Assembly (NCBI GenBank): GCA_958417695.1
Contig: CATZDQ010000015.1
Span: 1 to 14,570, forward strand
Direction of reading: 5' to 3'
DNA length: 14,570 nt
Origin: an uncultured Clostridiaceae bacterium
GTDB lineage: Bacteria; Bacillota; Clostridia; TANB77; CAG-508
Under the pieces are notes generated by a model. It made no database searches. It worked only from the letters and a program-made list of their open reading frames with translations, and was not told where the DNA came from. Made by a program: the position numbers and the translations under genes. Below, one piece after another: positions 6,281-12,842 of this stretch (positions are counted from its first letter, which is position 1; each line of letters starts with the position of its first letter).

Positions 6281-7503
6281 ATCCATTTCTTTGAAAAACC
6301 TAATTTTTTCAATCCTTCTTTTATGTATGTATTTCTCATACTATATCTCCAAATATCTCCTGACAAATAATTTTCTATCATAATCATAGAGATTCCTTTG
6401 TCAATTCCTATGTATTCTTCTGCATACCATGGCTTTTTCCCCTCTAAATTATAACCATCTTTAAAGCCATATTTTCCCCATAATTTTGGAAAATGTTGAT
6501 ACCAATATTCCATACATTTTAGACTTTCCTTTGGTGTAAAAACAATTGAACCAATCGCACCACAAGGGCCTACTGTTCCATCATTTTCCACTTCTAAATT
6601 AGAATCACAAGGCTCTGCTCCAAGCCCTACACAATAACCTTTTGGACCTATGCACGCTGTTAATCCCCAACTATTTTCATGAAACGTTTTATATTTCTCT
6701 TTATGATTGATACAATACTCTCGGTTGGCTTTAGTTGCTTTAATAGAGTTCTCAAACCAGTCAATTTGTTCTTCATCTTGCAATTTTTTAAAATCTATCC
6801 ATGCATGGGAAAATTGATAAGTAAATAAAGTTCCACAATAAGTATAAATGATATCTTTTTGACTTCCATAACTTTTAGTCTTTTTTGGCAATTGTGTATA
6901 CATACTTTTTTCTACAGGAAAAGTAGGAGAAGCTACGCTTAAAACATATAACATTAACTGTTCTGCATACATATCCCATTTACCACTAAAACCATTTTCG
7001 GGTGTATACCCCATATAAAATTGATTAACTGCTTTGTTCGTATACCACTGCCAATTCATTCTTTTATATAAAGTCTCTGCTTTTTGTTTTACTTCTCCAC
7101 CAAAGAATTCGCCTGCTGTTAAAGCTCCACAAATAAAAATACCTGTATCGATAATGGATATCTCACAATTCCATACTCTTTTGCCAGTTTCTATATGTAC
7201 AAAATGATAATAGAATCCATTTTTACCTTCTACATGATGAAGAAAAGTATCTAACATTCCATTTACTTTCTCATAGGCTTCTCGTCTAGAAATCCAATGA
7301 CGCTTTACACCAATCATCAGGGCCCCTAAACCATAACCACAAGAAGCAATACTTGCCACTTCTTTAGCCATAGGTGCCTTATCTCTTATTAATCCAAACC
7401 CTTTACTTTCCTTATTCCAATTGGCTTCCTTTAAAAAGAATAAATAACTTTTTTTTAACTCTTTTTCTAATAATCTTTTTCCCTTGCATGGCAATCTTCT
7501 CAT
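6256..7503 (-). CDS. PF10091-type glycoside hydrolase (glycoamylase/GH144-like)
   Basis: The whole protein follows the PF10091 pattern: GFGLIRDKAP near residue 36, ASIASCGYGLGALMIG (50-65), GFYYHFVHIETGKR (96-109), SIIDTGIFICGAL, WDMYAEQLMLYVLSVASPT, FTYQFSHAWIDFK, SWGLTACIGPKGY, DGTVGPCGAIGS, and IGIDKGISMIMIENYLSG. This (alpha/alpha)6-barrel family includes GH144 beta-1,2-glucanases and the tail domain of cyclic beta-1,2-glucan synthases. The substrate here is therefore more likely a beta-glucan than starch, but I cannot decide. The acidic residues in IIDT and MYAE are the likely catalytic region. There is no signal peptide. Start: ATG 7503 follows AGAGG by six bases; an upstream TTG at 7530 falls in the -10 of the promoter and is rejected. 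Length is 415 residues. Confidence 0.85.
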   Translation of the reverse strand: MRRLPCKGKRLLEKELKKSYLFFLKEANWNKESKGFGLIRDKAPMAKEVASIASCGYGLGALMIGVKRHWISRREAYEKVNGMLDTFLHHVEGKNGFYYHFVHIETGKRVWNCEISIIDTGIFICGALTAGEFFGGEVKQKAETLYKRMNWQWYTNKAVNQFYMGYTPENGFSGKWDMYAEQLMLYVLSVASPTFPVEKSMYTQLPKKTKSYGSQKDIIYTYCGTLFTYQFSHAWIDFKKLQDEEQIDWFENSIKATKANREYCINHKEKYKTFHENSWGLTACIGPKGYCVGLGAEPCDSNLEVENDGTVGPCGAIGSIVFTPKESLKCMEYWYQHFPKLWGKYGFKDGYNLEGKKPWYAEEYIGIDKGISMIMIENYLSGDIWRYSMRNTYIKEGLKKLGFSKKWIKKEEVLL

Positions 7504-7521
7504 AGTCCACCTCTTAGATTT

Positions 7522-7550
7522 ATTATACAAATTCTATAAGGTATTTTCAA
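7522..7550 (-). promoter_or_regulatory. Sigma-A-type promoter of the PF10091 gene
   Basis: On the minus strand TTGAAA (7545-7550) and a perfect TATAAT (7522-7527) are 17 bp apart, placing the transcript start close to the ribosome binding site AGAGG that precedes ATG 7503. Its position excludes the in-frame TTG at 7530 as a start codon. Confidence 0.75.
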
Positions 7551-7591
7551 TGGAAGTTCTTGCCATTTAAATTCTTCTATTCTTCCTTATA

Positions 7592-8551
7592 CTATTTTAA
7601 GATATAGGCTGTTTGTTCACTTGCTCCATCGCCACTACTTATTTGGATATCCGATTTTAAAGAAAAGCACACACGAATTCCATTAGTACGGATTCCACCA
7701 AATGTAATACCGCTACTATTAACATGACATAAATAATTATTACCTAAATAACCACTACTGTCGCAAAAACGTATGTCAAACGTACTATCCGTTGAACTCG
7801 CACCTACATAACGAGAAGCTAGCCAGTAATCTTCCCCTGTCCTTTTAATCCCTAAGACTTCCATTGTGTTATAATCTATTTTATAGTTGTTATCTATATC
7901 CTTACAACCTGTATCGTTACTTTCCCATTCTGTTGGTTTTGTATAATTACTCCATTCATTAAATGGTAATACTACTGTTTTATTTGTTTCTGCCTTCTTG
8001 TTTATAAAAACACCATTACTATTGGTTGGTACACTTCCTACACATCTAGCATCTACAGCATATTGGGAATTTACATATTTTTCTGCTTCTTTATTGAGCG
8101 TTGTTATTGCATCATTATAAGAGGCTTTTCCTGTTTTCCAGTCATTACCTCCCAAGGTTAATTCTTTTACATTCTTATCAGATATTATTTGCAAACCATA
8201 TTCTGAGTTTGCCTCATATAATACCCTACAGATTATCACCCCATTTTCTCCTACACTAGTATCTCCTGTATGATATTTTACATAGTCTCCTGCTTTAAAT
8301 TTGGCTATATCTGTATTCACATGGTTTTCTTCATTGACTATATTATTGATTTCTTCTTCAAGTGCATTTAATTTTTCATCACTCTCTACTTGTGCATTTA
8401 AAATTTCCCTCTTTGCTCTTTGCGCTTGTGTAATAATACCATTTTCTCCAATCAAAGCATTAATAGACACTCCTGCTAATATAATTAGTACTATGATGGT
8501 AATAACTAGTGCAATTAAAGTAATACCCTTTTGTTTACTGTTTTTTCTCAT
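7592..8551 (-). CDS. Prepilin-like surface protein with C-type-lectin-like C-terminus
   Basis: A basic leader ending in Gly9 precedes the hydrophobic helix ITLIALVITIIVLIILAGV (10-28), the prepilin peptidase-type signal. A charged helical stretch follows (about 41-76). Residues 85-125 (FKAGDYVKYHTG onward) look like a small beta domain. Residues about 130-298 end in YWLASR (242-247) and GIRVCFSL (291-298), the frame of the lectin-like/DUF6273-type fold, with a short tail GDGASEQTAYILK. Mature position +5 is Ala instead of the pilin Glu. The gene is complete at 319 residues, starts at an ATG behind AAAAGGAAG, and has its own promoter. The same leader and control region occur at the truncated gene near 284-842. 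A displayed, ligand-binding surface protein is inferred; the residues between YWLASR and GIRV resemble the variable part of diversity-generating retroelement targets. Confidence 0.8.
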   Translation of the reverse strand: MRKNSKQKGITLIALVITIIVLIILAGVSINALIGENGIITQAQRAKREILNAQVESDEKLNALEEEINNIVNEENHVNTDIAKFKAGDYVKYHTGDTSVGENGVIICRVLYEANSEYGLQIISDKNVKELTLGGNDWKTGKASYNDAITTLNKEAEKYVNSQYAVDARCVGSVPTNSNGVFINKKAETNKTVVLPFNEWSNYTKPTEWESNDTGCKDIDNNYKIDYNTMEVLGIKRTGEDYWLASRYVGASSTDSTFDIRFCDSSGYLGNNYLCHVNSSGITFGGIRTNGIRVCFSLKSDIQISSGDGASEQTAYILK

Positions 8552-8568
8552 GATTTTCTTCCTTTTCT

Positions 8569-8583
8569 TTTCTTATGTTTTCC
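8569..8583 (-). repeat. Conserved leader block upstream of prepilin-like gene 2
   Basis: The minus strand reads GGAAAACATAAGAAA, as in the leader of the first prepilin-like gene at 861-875. It lies about 20-30 bases upstream of the start codon. Confidence 0.4.
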
Positions 8584-8604
8584 GTTTTTCTATTCTTATA
8601 CTTT

Positions 8605-8619
8605 TATTACCATTTGGTT
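8605..8619 (-). repeat. 15-nt direct repeat copy 2 (putative operator)
   Basis: This is an exact copy of the 15-mer at 905-919, in the same orientation and at the same distance from an identical TTGACA element. Only the promoter contexts of the two prepilin-like genes carry it in this window. Confidence 0.55.
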
Positions 8620-8627
8620 GTTGTCAA
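8605..8627 (-). promoter_or_regulatory. Promoter region of prepilin-like gene 2 with shared spacer motif
   Basis: On the minus strand TTGACA (8622-8627) is followed after three bases by AACCAAATGGTAATA, identical to the block upstream of the other prepilin-like gene. At 17-bp spacing the -10 would be AAAGTA, which is poor; TATAAG (8595-8600) is a better hexamer but at 21 bp. The weak -10 suggests activator dependence. Confidence 0.5.
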
Positions 8628-8772
8628 TATTTTTATATTTTCTTTATATAGAATTCTTTTATATTTTCTCTTTTGTATTTTTTCTTTTCAATCCTTTTTA
8701 TGTAGTCTTCTATTTACACTAAAAAGCATTTTTTCTAACTTTTCTTTTACTTTATACTTCTTTTCTATTGCA
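8628..8772. other. T-rich intergenic stretch
   Basis: Between the second prepilin promoter and the trmB terminator the plus strand is very T-rich. Open frames read Phe/Tyr/Leu-rich low-complexity sequence without ribosome binding sites or family likeness. I see no gene or structured RNA here. Confidence 0.5.
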
Positions 8773-8816
8773 CAAAAAGAAAAATGTTATATAACCAAAA
8801 TTTAGTTATACAACAT
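8773..8816 (-). terminator. Hairpin terminator of the GNAT-trmB operon
   Basis: Read on the minus strand, ATGTTGTATAAC (8816-8805) pairs with GTTATATAACAT (8795-8784) over a 9-nt loop, a 12-bp stem with one G-U pair, followed by TTTTTCTTTTT. It lies about 50 nt after the trmB stop. Confidence 0.8.
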
Positions 8817-8868
8817 CCTTTTCTTTCATATTTCTTATTTTTCTATTTTTTAAATATTTATCTTACTA

Positions 8869-9531
8869 TTATCTCTTTCTGGCAATACAAGCTTTTATTT
8901 TAATTCCTTGCTCTGTAAACATTTTTTCATGTTCTGTTTCTATATTTTCCCAAAAATCAACTTCTGCTGATAAATCTTCTGTTTTCTTTACTATTTCAAA
9001 ACCCGCTTCTTCAAAATAATGTAAGCTATCTGTATATAAATTATCATCATCTGTTTTAAAATAAATTTCTCCATTATCTGCTAAAAATTGCTTATACTTC
9101 TCTAATTGTCTTGTATGTGTTAAACGCTTTTTATGGTGCTTTCCTCTTGGCCAAGGATTACAAAAGTGAATATAGATTCTTTGGATAGCATCTTCTTTTC
9201 CTAAAATCAACAAAATCCTCTCTATATCAAAACGAGTTAAATATACATTATCTACCTCTTGTTTTTGCTCAAAATAAGTCTGTTCTATCTTTCTTTTAGC
9301 TAATCCTAACATAGCATCTACCATATCAATAGCGATAAAGTTAACTAATTTATGTTTTACCGCCATTTGAGATATAAAACCACCTTTACCACAACCTAAT
9401 TCTAAATAAATGGGATTTTCTGGATTTTTAAATAATGTTTTCCACTTGTTGAGCATATCTTGTGGATTATCTATATAAAAAAAACTAGCTTCCAACTCTT
9501 CTCTTGCCCATGGTTTAAAACGTATTCTCAT
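8869..9531 (-). CDS. trmB: tRNA (guanine-N7-)-methyltransferase
   Basis: The 220-residue protein has the TrmB layout: SAM-binding motif I LELGCGKGGF (43-52), acidic motif II NFIAIDM (64-70), the diagnostic NPWPRGKHHKKRLT (125-138, usually DPWPKKRHxKRRL), and FKTDDDNLY (158-166). It transfers a methyl group from SAM to N7 of guanine 46 in the variable loop of several tRNAs, which stabilises them. The first residue of the PWP motif is Asn where many homologues have Asp, and KK is RG; the basic patch is otherwise kept. The start ATG lies three bases after the stop of the preceding acetyltransferase gene, so both are probably translated from one message ending at the hairpin at 8773-8816. Confidence is high. 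Confidence 0.95.
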   Translation of the reverse strand: MRIRFKPWAREELEASFFYIDNPQDMLNKWKTLFKNPENPIYLELGCGKGGFISQMAVKHKLVNFIAIDMVDAMLGLAKRKIEQTYFEQKQEVDNVYLTRFDIERILLILGKEDAIQRIYIHFCNPWPRGKHHKKRLTHTRQLEKYKQFLADNGEIYFKTDDDNLYTDSLHYFEEAGFEIVKKTEDLSAEVDFWENIETEHEKMFTEQGIKIKACIARKR

Positions 9532-9534
9532 GTT

Positions 9535-9999
9535 TTATATTTTCCTTTCTCTTTTTAGTATTAAATTCGTATCCATTGTTCCATCTTCTTGTTTTTCTTG
9601 AAAACTTACAATTGGTACAAATTCGTTTTTGCAATGCACCTTCATAGACGCCCTATTTTCTATATTCACACAAGCATAAATATCATAATCTATAAACTTT
9701 TTTGCAATATAGTTTACCACTGAACTAGCAATCCCCTTTTTCTCATGCCCTTTTTTGGTCGCCAATTGCCAAATATATACACATGGCGGTTGTACCTCTC
9801 CTATTCGTACACAATAACGTTCTTTTTCGCAAAAGTCACATCCCTCATAAAGCACAGCATACCCTAAAGCTTCTCCATTTTCTTCATAGACCACTTTCAA
9901 CATATCACTACTAACAGCTTGATTATCTGTCAAATAATAACCATGATTCTCCTTGAAAATTTGCTTCAATTGTTCAGTATATACATTTTCTAAAATCAT
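9535..9999 (-). CDS. GNAT-family N-acetyltransferase
   Basis: The 154-residue protein has the GNAT core: a strand pair ALGYAVLYEG, then VYIWQLATKKGHEKKGIASSVV, where EKKGIA is a version of the acetyl-CoA loop Q/RxxGxG/A, and the ENRASMKVHCKNEFVPI segment typical of motif B (N..S....F). It should transfer an acetyl group to an amine; the acceptor is unknown. A Cys pair (CDFC, about residues 54-57) is notable, but no full metal site is evident. The ATG follows GGAGAGG at good distance. It is the first gene of a two-gene unit with trmB, behind its own promoter. RimI-like ribosomal protein acetylation would fit the tRNA-modification neighbour, but this is not shown by the sequence. Confidence 0.8.
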   Translation of the reverse strand: MILENVYTEQLKQIFKENHGYYLTDNQAVSSDMLKVVYEENGEALGYAVLYEGCDFCEKERYCVRIGEVQPPCVYIWQLATKKGHEKKGIASSVVNYIAKKFIDYDIYACVNIENRASMKVHCKNEFVPIVSFQEKQEDGTMDTNLILKRERKI

Positions 10000-10029
10000 T
10001 TATTTCCTCTCCTCAAAAAACTTGTATTT

Positions 10030-10058
10030 ACTATACCGTATTTTTCTCAAAAAAACAA
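10030..10058 (-). promoter_or_regulatory. Promoter of the GNAT-trmB operon
   Basis: On the minus strand TTGTTT (10053-10058) and TATAGT (10030-10035) are 17 bp apart, upstream of the ribosome binding site at about 10005-10011. Confidence 0.55.
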
Positions 10059-10085
10059 GTCTCCTATGCATTCTTCCTTCCTCTT

Positions 10086-10964
10086 TTATCTTATCTCTTC
10101 TATCTTTGTATACTTAGATACATCTGGAAACGCTACTTCTTCTTTGGTTACCTTATCAAAATCATAATGATAAGTTGTATAATGAGCGTAATGGGTATGT
10201 GCATCTCCATAAACATTATCAAAAAAACGGCTTTCTAATAAACCAGTATCTTTGGAATAGGTATATTCATTAACCACCCATTCCTTTTCTTTTGCATAAA
10301 TAACTGGTTCATATAAATTACAAGCTTTTAACACATTTGTCTTTTCATCTACATATCCTCTTTCTCCTACAAAATAAGATAATATATCCTCCCATTCTAT
10401 TGTATCTTTTTGGATATCTTGTACCTTAACTGTTTTTTCCTCTGTATTTATGACATATTGTTTCTTATTGGCAATATCTATCATACCTATAAAATTTTGG
10501 TTCATAGGTACTAAAGCATCTTCTCTTTCATACCTTAGCATTTTATCCTTATACCAAATCTTCGTTTTTGTATGATTATAAAAAGAACGATTCTTAAAAA
10601 GCACTTCCTCTATTTCCATATACACATTACTAACTTGTTTATAACTTTGTAATTTACTAGTAATGGAATTTAAAATATACCATCTATATCCTGCTACACT
10701 TAAATATACAATCAATAACAGCATAAGCCCAATTCCTATTCCCCAAGCAAAAGCTCTCCCTATTTTCTTATGAAATTTCTTTAGGTAGTCTACTTCCTCT
10801 ACCTGTGTTTGTGGTATATCTATTTCTTGTTGCATATGCTTTAAAGTATTTTGACAATTCTTACATTCTATCAAATGATTTTCTATCCATCTATTTGTCT
10901 GCTCAGAAGTTAGCTTTTCTAAATAATTGGGTAATAAATCTTTTATGATTTTACATATTTTCAT
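10086..10964 (-). CDS. Membrane anti-sigma factor with zinc-finger (ZAS) domain
   Basis: The N-terminus carries Cys4 and the HxxxCxxC triad His30, Cys34, Cys37 (HLIECKNC), the zinc-binding anti-sigma (zf-HC2) pattern. A single membrane helix spans about 71-93, and about 200 residues follow outside the membrane. That outer part (KTKIWYKDKMLRYERE, KQYVINTEEKTVKV, YTYSKDTGLLES) is beta-rich and may sense an envelope signal; I do not recognise a named domain. It should hold the sigma factor encoded just upstream at the membrane until released. Start: the ATG at 10973 has AAAGG directly against it, while the ATG at 10964 has it nine bases away and places the first Cys at residue 4, as usual for the family, so 10964 is preferred. 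The gene overlaps the sigma gene by 14 nt. Confidence 0.85.
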   Translation of the reverse strand: MKICKIIKDLLPNYLEKLTSEQTNRWIENHLIECKNCQNTLKHMQQEIDIPQTQVEEVDYLKKFHKKIGRAFAWGIGIGLMLLLIVYLSVAGYRWYILNSITSKLQSYKQVSNVYMEIEEVLFKNRSFYNHTKTKIWYKDKMLRYEREDALVPMNQNFIGMIDIANKKQYVINTEEKTVKVQDIQKDTIEWEDILSYFVGERGYVDEKTNVLKACNLYEPVIYAKEKEWVVNEYTYSKDTGLLESRFFDNVYGDAHTHYAHYTTYHYDFDKVTKEEVAFPDVSKYTKIEEIR

Positions 10965-11463
10965 ATCCTTCATCCTTTCTTTTTTCTTGGTTAGACTTTA
11001 ACTTTTCCTTAGCTCTATAAAAATTCACTCTTACGTAGTTCTCACTTTTATGAACAATCTCTGCAATCTGTTTAAAGCTTAAATCTGCTTGAATTCGTAA
11101 AAGTACGATTTCTCTAGTAGGTATATCTAACATTTGAATTTGCTCATATAGCCACTTTCTCTCTTCTGCTTCTATATAGGTTTCTTCTATTCCCTTCTCT
11201 TGTTGGCATCTTTCCAAACCTTCTAAATCTGCTACTTGTATACTGGTTTTCTTTTTTTGTTTTTTGCACTCTTTAAAATATAAGTTTCTTGCAATCTTAC
11301 AAAGCCACACTTCTACTTTACACTCTCCTCGGAATTGAGCAATCTGTTTAATGGCTATGTAGAAGGTTTCTTGCACAAGTTCTTCTGCTAATTCTCTATC
11401 ATGTGACAGATAATACAAATAGCGGAAAACTTGTTTAGCATATTTTTGGTATAATTCTTCCAT
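10951..11463 (-). CDS. ECF-type RNA polymerase sigma factor (sigma-70 group 4)
   Basis: The 170-residue protein has only sigma regions 2 and 4. Region 2 covers about residues 4-63 (YQKYAKQVFRYLYYL, DRELAEELVQETFYIA, WLCKIARNLYF). Region 4 covers about 105-155 (MLDIPTREIVLLRIQADLSFKQIAEIVHKSENYVRVNFYRAKEKLK), with a helix-turn-helix that reads the -35. It directs RNA polymerase to envelope-stress-type promoters once freed from the anti-sigma factor encoded immediately downstream with a 14-nt overlap. AAGGA lies seven bases before the ATG. An ECF-like element (TGTAACA) sits upstream, so autoregulation is likely. The exact ECF group and the regulon cannot be named from the sequence alone. Confidence 0.92.
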   Translation of the reverse strand: MEELYQKYAKQVFRYLYYLSHDRELAEELVQETFYIAIKQIAQFRGECKVEVWLCKIARNLYFKECKKQKKKTSIQVADLEGLERCQQEKGIEETYIEAEERKWLYEQIQMLDIPTREIVLLRIQADLSFKQIAEIVHKSENYVRVNFYRAKEKLKSNQEKRKDEGYENM

Positions 11464-11490
11464 TTTTTATTCCTTCCACCTCCTACTATA

Positions 11491-11519
11491 ACTGAGTCCC
11501 TTTTTCTTCATTTGTTACA
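11491..11519 (-). promoter_or_regulatory. Possible ECF-sigma autoregulatory promoter
   Basis: On the minus strand TGTAACA (11513-11519), with the AAC core common to ECF -35 elements, is followed after 16 bp by CTCAGT (11491-11496). No sigma-A -10 is seen in the same stretch. The -10 does not match the common CGTC form, so the assignment is tentative. Confidence 0.35.
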
Positions 11520-11536
11520 CTTTTTTCTCTTTTTTC

Positions 11537-11574
11537 TTAAAAAAACAAAAAAACTTCCTATTATAGAAGTTTTT
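11537..11574 (-). terminator. Hairpin terminator of the MFS-PHP-GNAT operon
   Basis: On the minus strand AAAAACTTC (11574-11566 side complement) pairs with GAAGTTTTT over an 8-nt loop (stem arms 11549-11557 and 11566-11574) and runs into TTTTTTTGTTTTTTT. The upstream arm overlaps the stop codon of the GNAT gene. Confidence 0.8.
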
Positions 11575-12166
11575 ATTTTCTTTCTTTTATCAATTGACTT
11601 ATATGCTGAACTACTTGTGTTTTATCTTCCTTTTCTATACTATAAATTTTACTACCATCTGGCATATCTCCTCTAAAATGCATTTTTAAAAGCTTTGTAC
11701 AAATATTTTCACCATGCTTCGTACTAGCCTCTGCCATTATCTGATAAATTTCTATATTTTGTTCTTCTAATTTATCTAACAATTGTAAAACCGCTTTAAA
11801 AAATAACTTTAAAATACCTATCTGATTTCTATAAGCTGGATGAACAGAAATAGCGGATAGATACCAACCATAAGAACTGCCTACTTCATAAGCTTCTATC
11901 TGCTCATCTGTAAGCTTAGCTTCATCTATCGTATTTTTTATAATCCCCTCTATTACATTTCTTTTTAAAGGTAATATCGTACAACTACCTATAATTTGAC
12001 TTTTCTCATTAATGATAGCTATACAAGTATCTGGATTTTTTCTATACCATTTCCATACTTCTTTAGCAGGCGTTATATTCTCTTTCGGAAAATAGTACTG
12101 TTCTATCTCTTCCATTTGTTCAAAATCTGATAAAGTTAATTCCTTTACTACTTTATATTTCTCCAT
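11573..12166 (-). CDS. GNAT-fold acetyltransferase-like protein
   Basis: The 197-residue protein shows GNAT features: an N-terminal LSDFEQMEEIEQYYFP helix, the strand pair TCIAIINEKSQIIGSCTILPL, and GWYLSAISVHPAYRNQIGILKLFFKAVLQLL, which aligns with the acetyl-CoA-binding motif A and its following helix. The loop RNQIGI is a degenerate form of Q/RxxGxG/A, so cofactor binding may be altered. The C-terminal part has TKHGENICTKLLKMHFRGDM, resembling motif B. Start: ATG 12166 has GAGGG five bases upstream; a TTG at 12181 has no such site. It overlaps the PHP gene by 14 nt and is last in the operon before a strong terminator. The substrate is unknown. Confidence 0.7.
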   Translation of the reverse strand: MEKYKVVKELTLSDFEQMEEIEQYYFPKENITPAKEVWKWYRKNPDTCIAIINEKSQIIGSCTILPLKRNVIEGIIKNTIDEAKLTDEQIEAYEVGSSYGWYLSAISVHPAYRNQIGILKLFFKAVLQLLDKLEEQNIEIYQIMAEASTKHGENICTKLLKMHFRGDMPDGSKIYSIEKEDKTQVVQHISQLIKERK

Positions 12167-12842
12167 ATTTTCCCTCAACAATTCTTTGAAACGCTTTACT
12201 TTCCAAAACTTGTACTAGTTGTTTATTGGTCTGTATTGGCTCTTTTGTAATAATTCCACCTCTTGCTAAATCCTCTTTGGCATGAAAATCTGAACCAGAA
12301 CTCAAAATCTTATTTGTTCTATTTCCATATGCCATTGCTTTTTCATTTCTAGATACCTCATTATAACAACCATTAAATACTTCTATGCCATCTATATCTT
12401 CTAATGGTGCTAACTGGATTTCATCACGAAAAGGATGTGCTTGTACTAATAAGCAACCTGCTTGCTCACACCATCTATGTAAATCTGCCAAAGAAGCATT
12501 ATATATTTCTTCATGGTCATATAAAAAGCTTTCCTCTATTCCTAACGCCAAAAAATCACTATCCGTTTCTTGGTGTGTTATCTCACAACCTAATAATACG
12601 GTTATCCCATAAGCCTGTGCAACCTGTTTAGCTTGTCTATAACCCGTTAATACATAATCTATCTTTTCTTTCCAAGAAAGATTGCCCAATTTATCCATTT
12701 TACGCTTACTACAATGGTCCGTTATGACAATTGTATGATATCCTTCTTTTGCATACCACTCTATTATTTTCCTAGCTTCTATTTTTGCACAAGCGCTAGA
12801 TTCTTTTGTATGACAGTGTAATTCTGTTTTATATATTCCCAT
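12153..12842 (-). CDS. PHP-domain metal-dependent phosphoesterase
   Basis: All PHP metal-ligand motifs are present: ELHCHT (His9, His11), ITDH (Asp42, His43), GCE (Glu87), AHPF (His136) and SGSDFHA (Asp185, His187), on a trinuclear-metal beta/alpha barrel. The 229-residue protein is a stand-alone PHP enzyme, not a polymerase domain. Relatives include histidinol phosphatase-like enzymes and nucleotide or oligonucleotide phosphoesterases; nothing here selects among them. There are no histidine-pathway genes nearby. The start ATG lies 14 nt inside the end of the upstream transporter gene and its own end overlaps the GNAT gene by 14 nt, so it is the middle of a translationally coupled trio. It is probably cytoplasmic, with no signal peptide. 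Confidence 0.88.
   Translation of the reverse strand: MGIYKTELHCHTKESSACAKIEARKIIEWYAKEGYHTIVITDHCSKRKMDKLGNLSWKEKIDYVLTGYRQAKQVAQAYGITVLLGCEITHQETDSDFLALGIEESFLYDHEEIYNASLADLHRWCEQAGCLLVQAHPFRDEIQLAPLEDIDGIEVFNGCYNEVSRNEKAMAYGNRTNKILSSGSDFHAKEDLARGGIITKEPIQTNKQLVQVLESKAFQRIVEGKYGEI

Noticed and set aside
7504..7530. Upstream TTG start for the PF10091 gene
   Set aside because: The TTG overlaps the -10 TATAAT; AGAGG lies six bases before the downstream ATG at 7503.
8301..8805. Three small plus-strand frames around the second prepilin promoter
   Set aside because: They are Phe/Leu/Tyr-rich readings of T-rich DNA, have no ribosome binding sites, overlap each other and lie antisense to the prepilin-like gene or in the spacer.
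10021..10060. ACTTG/CAAGT inverted repeat followed by T-run as terminator of the anti-sigma gene
   Set aside because: The stem is only five base pairs with a loop of about 30 nt that contains a good promoter.
12385..12631. Two plus-strand frames of about 75 codons
   Set aside because: They are antisense to the conserved core of the PHP gene and overlap each other; no ribosome binding site or family likeness.
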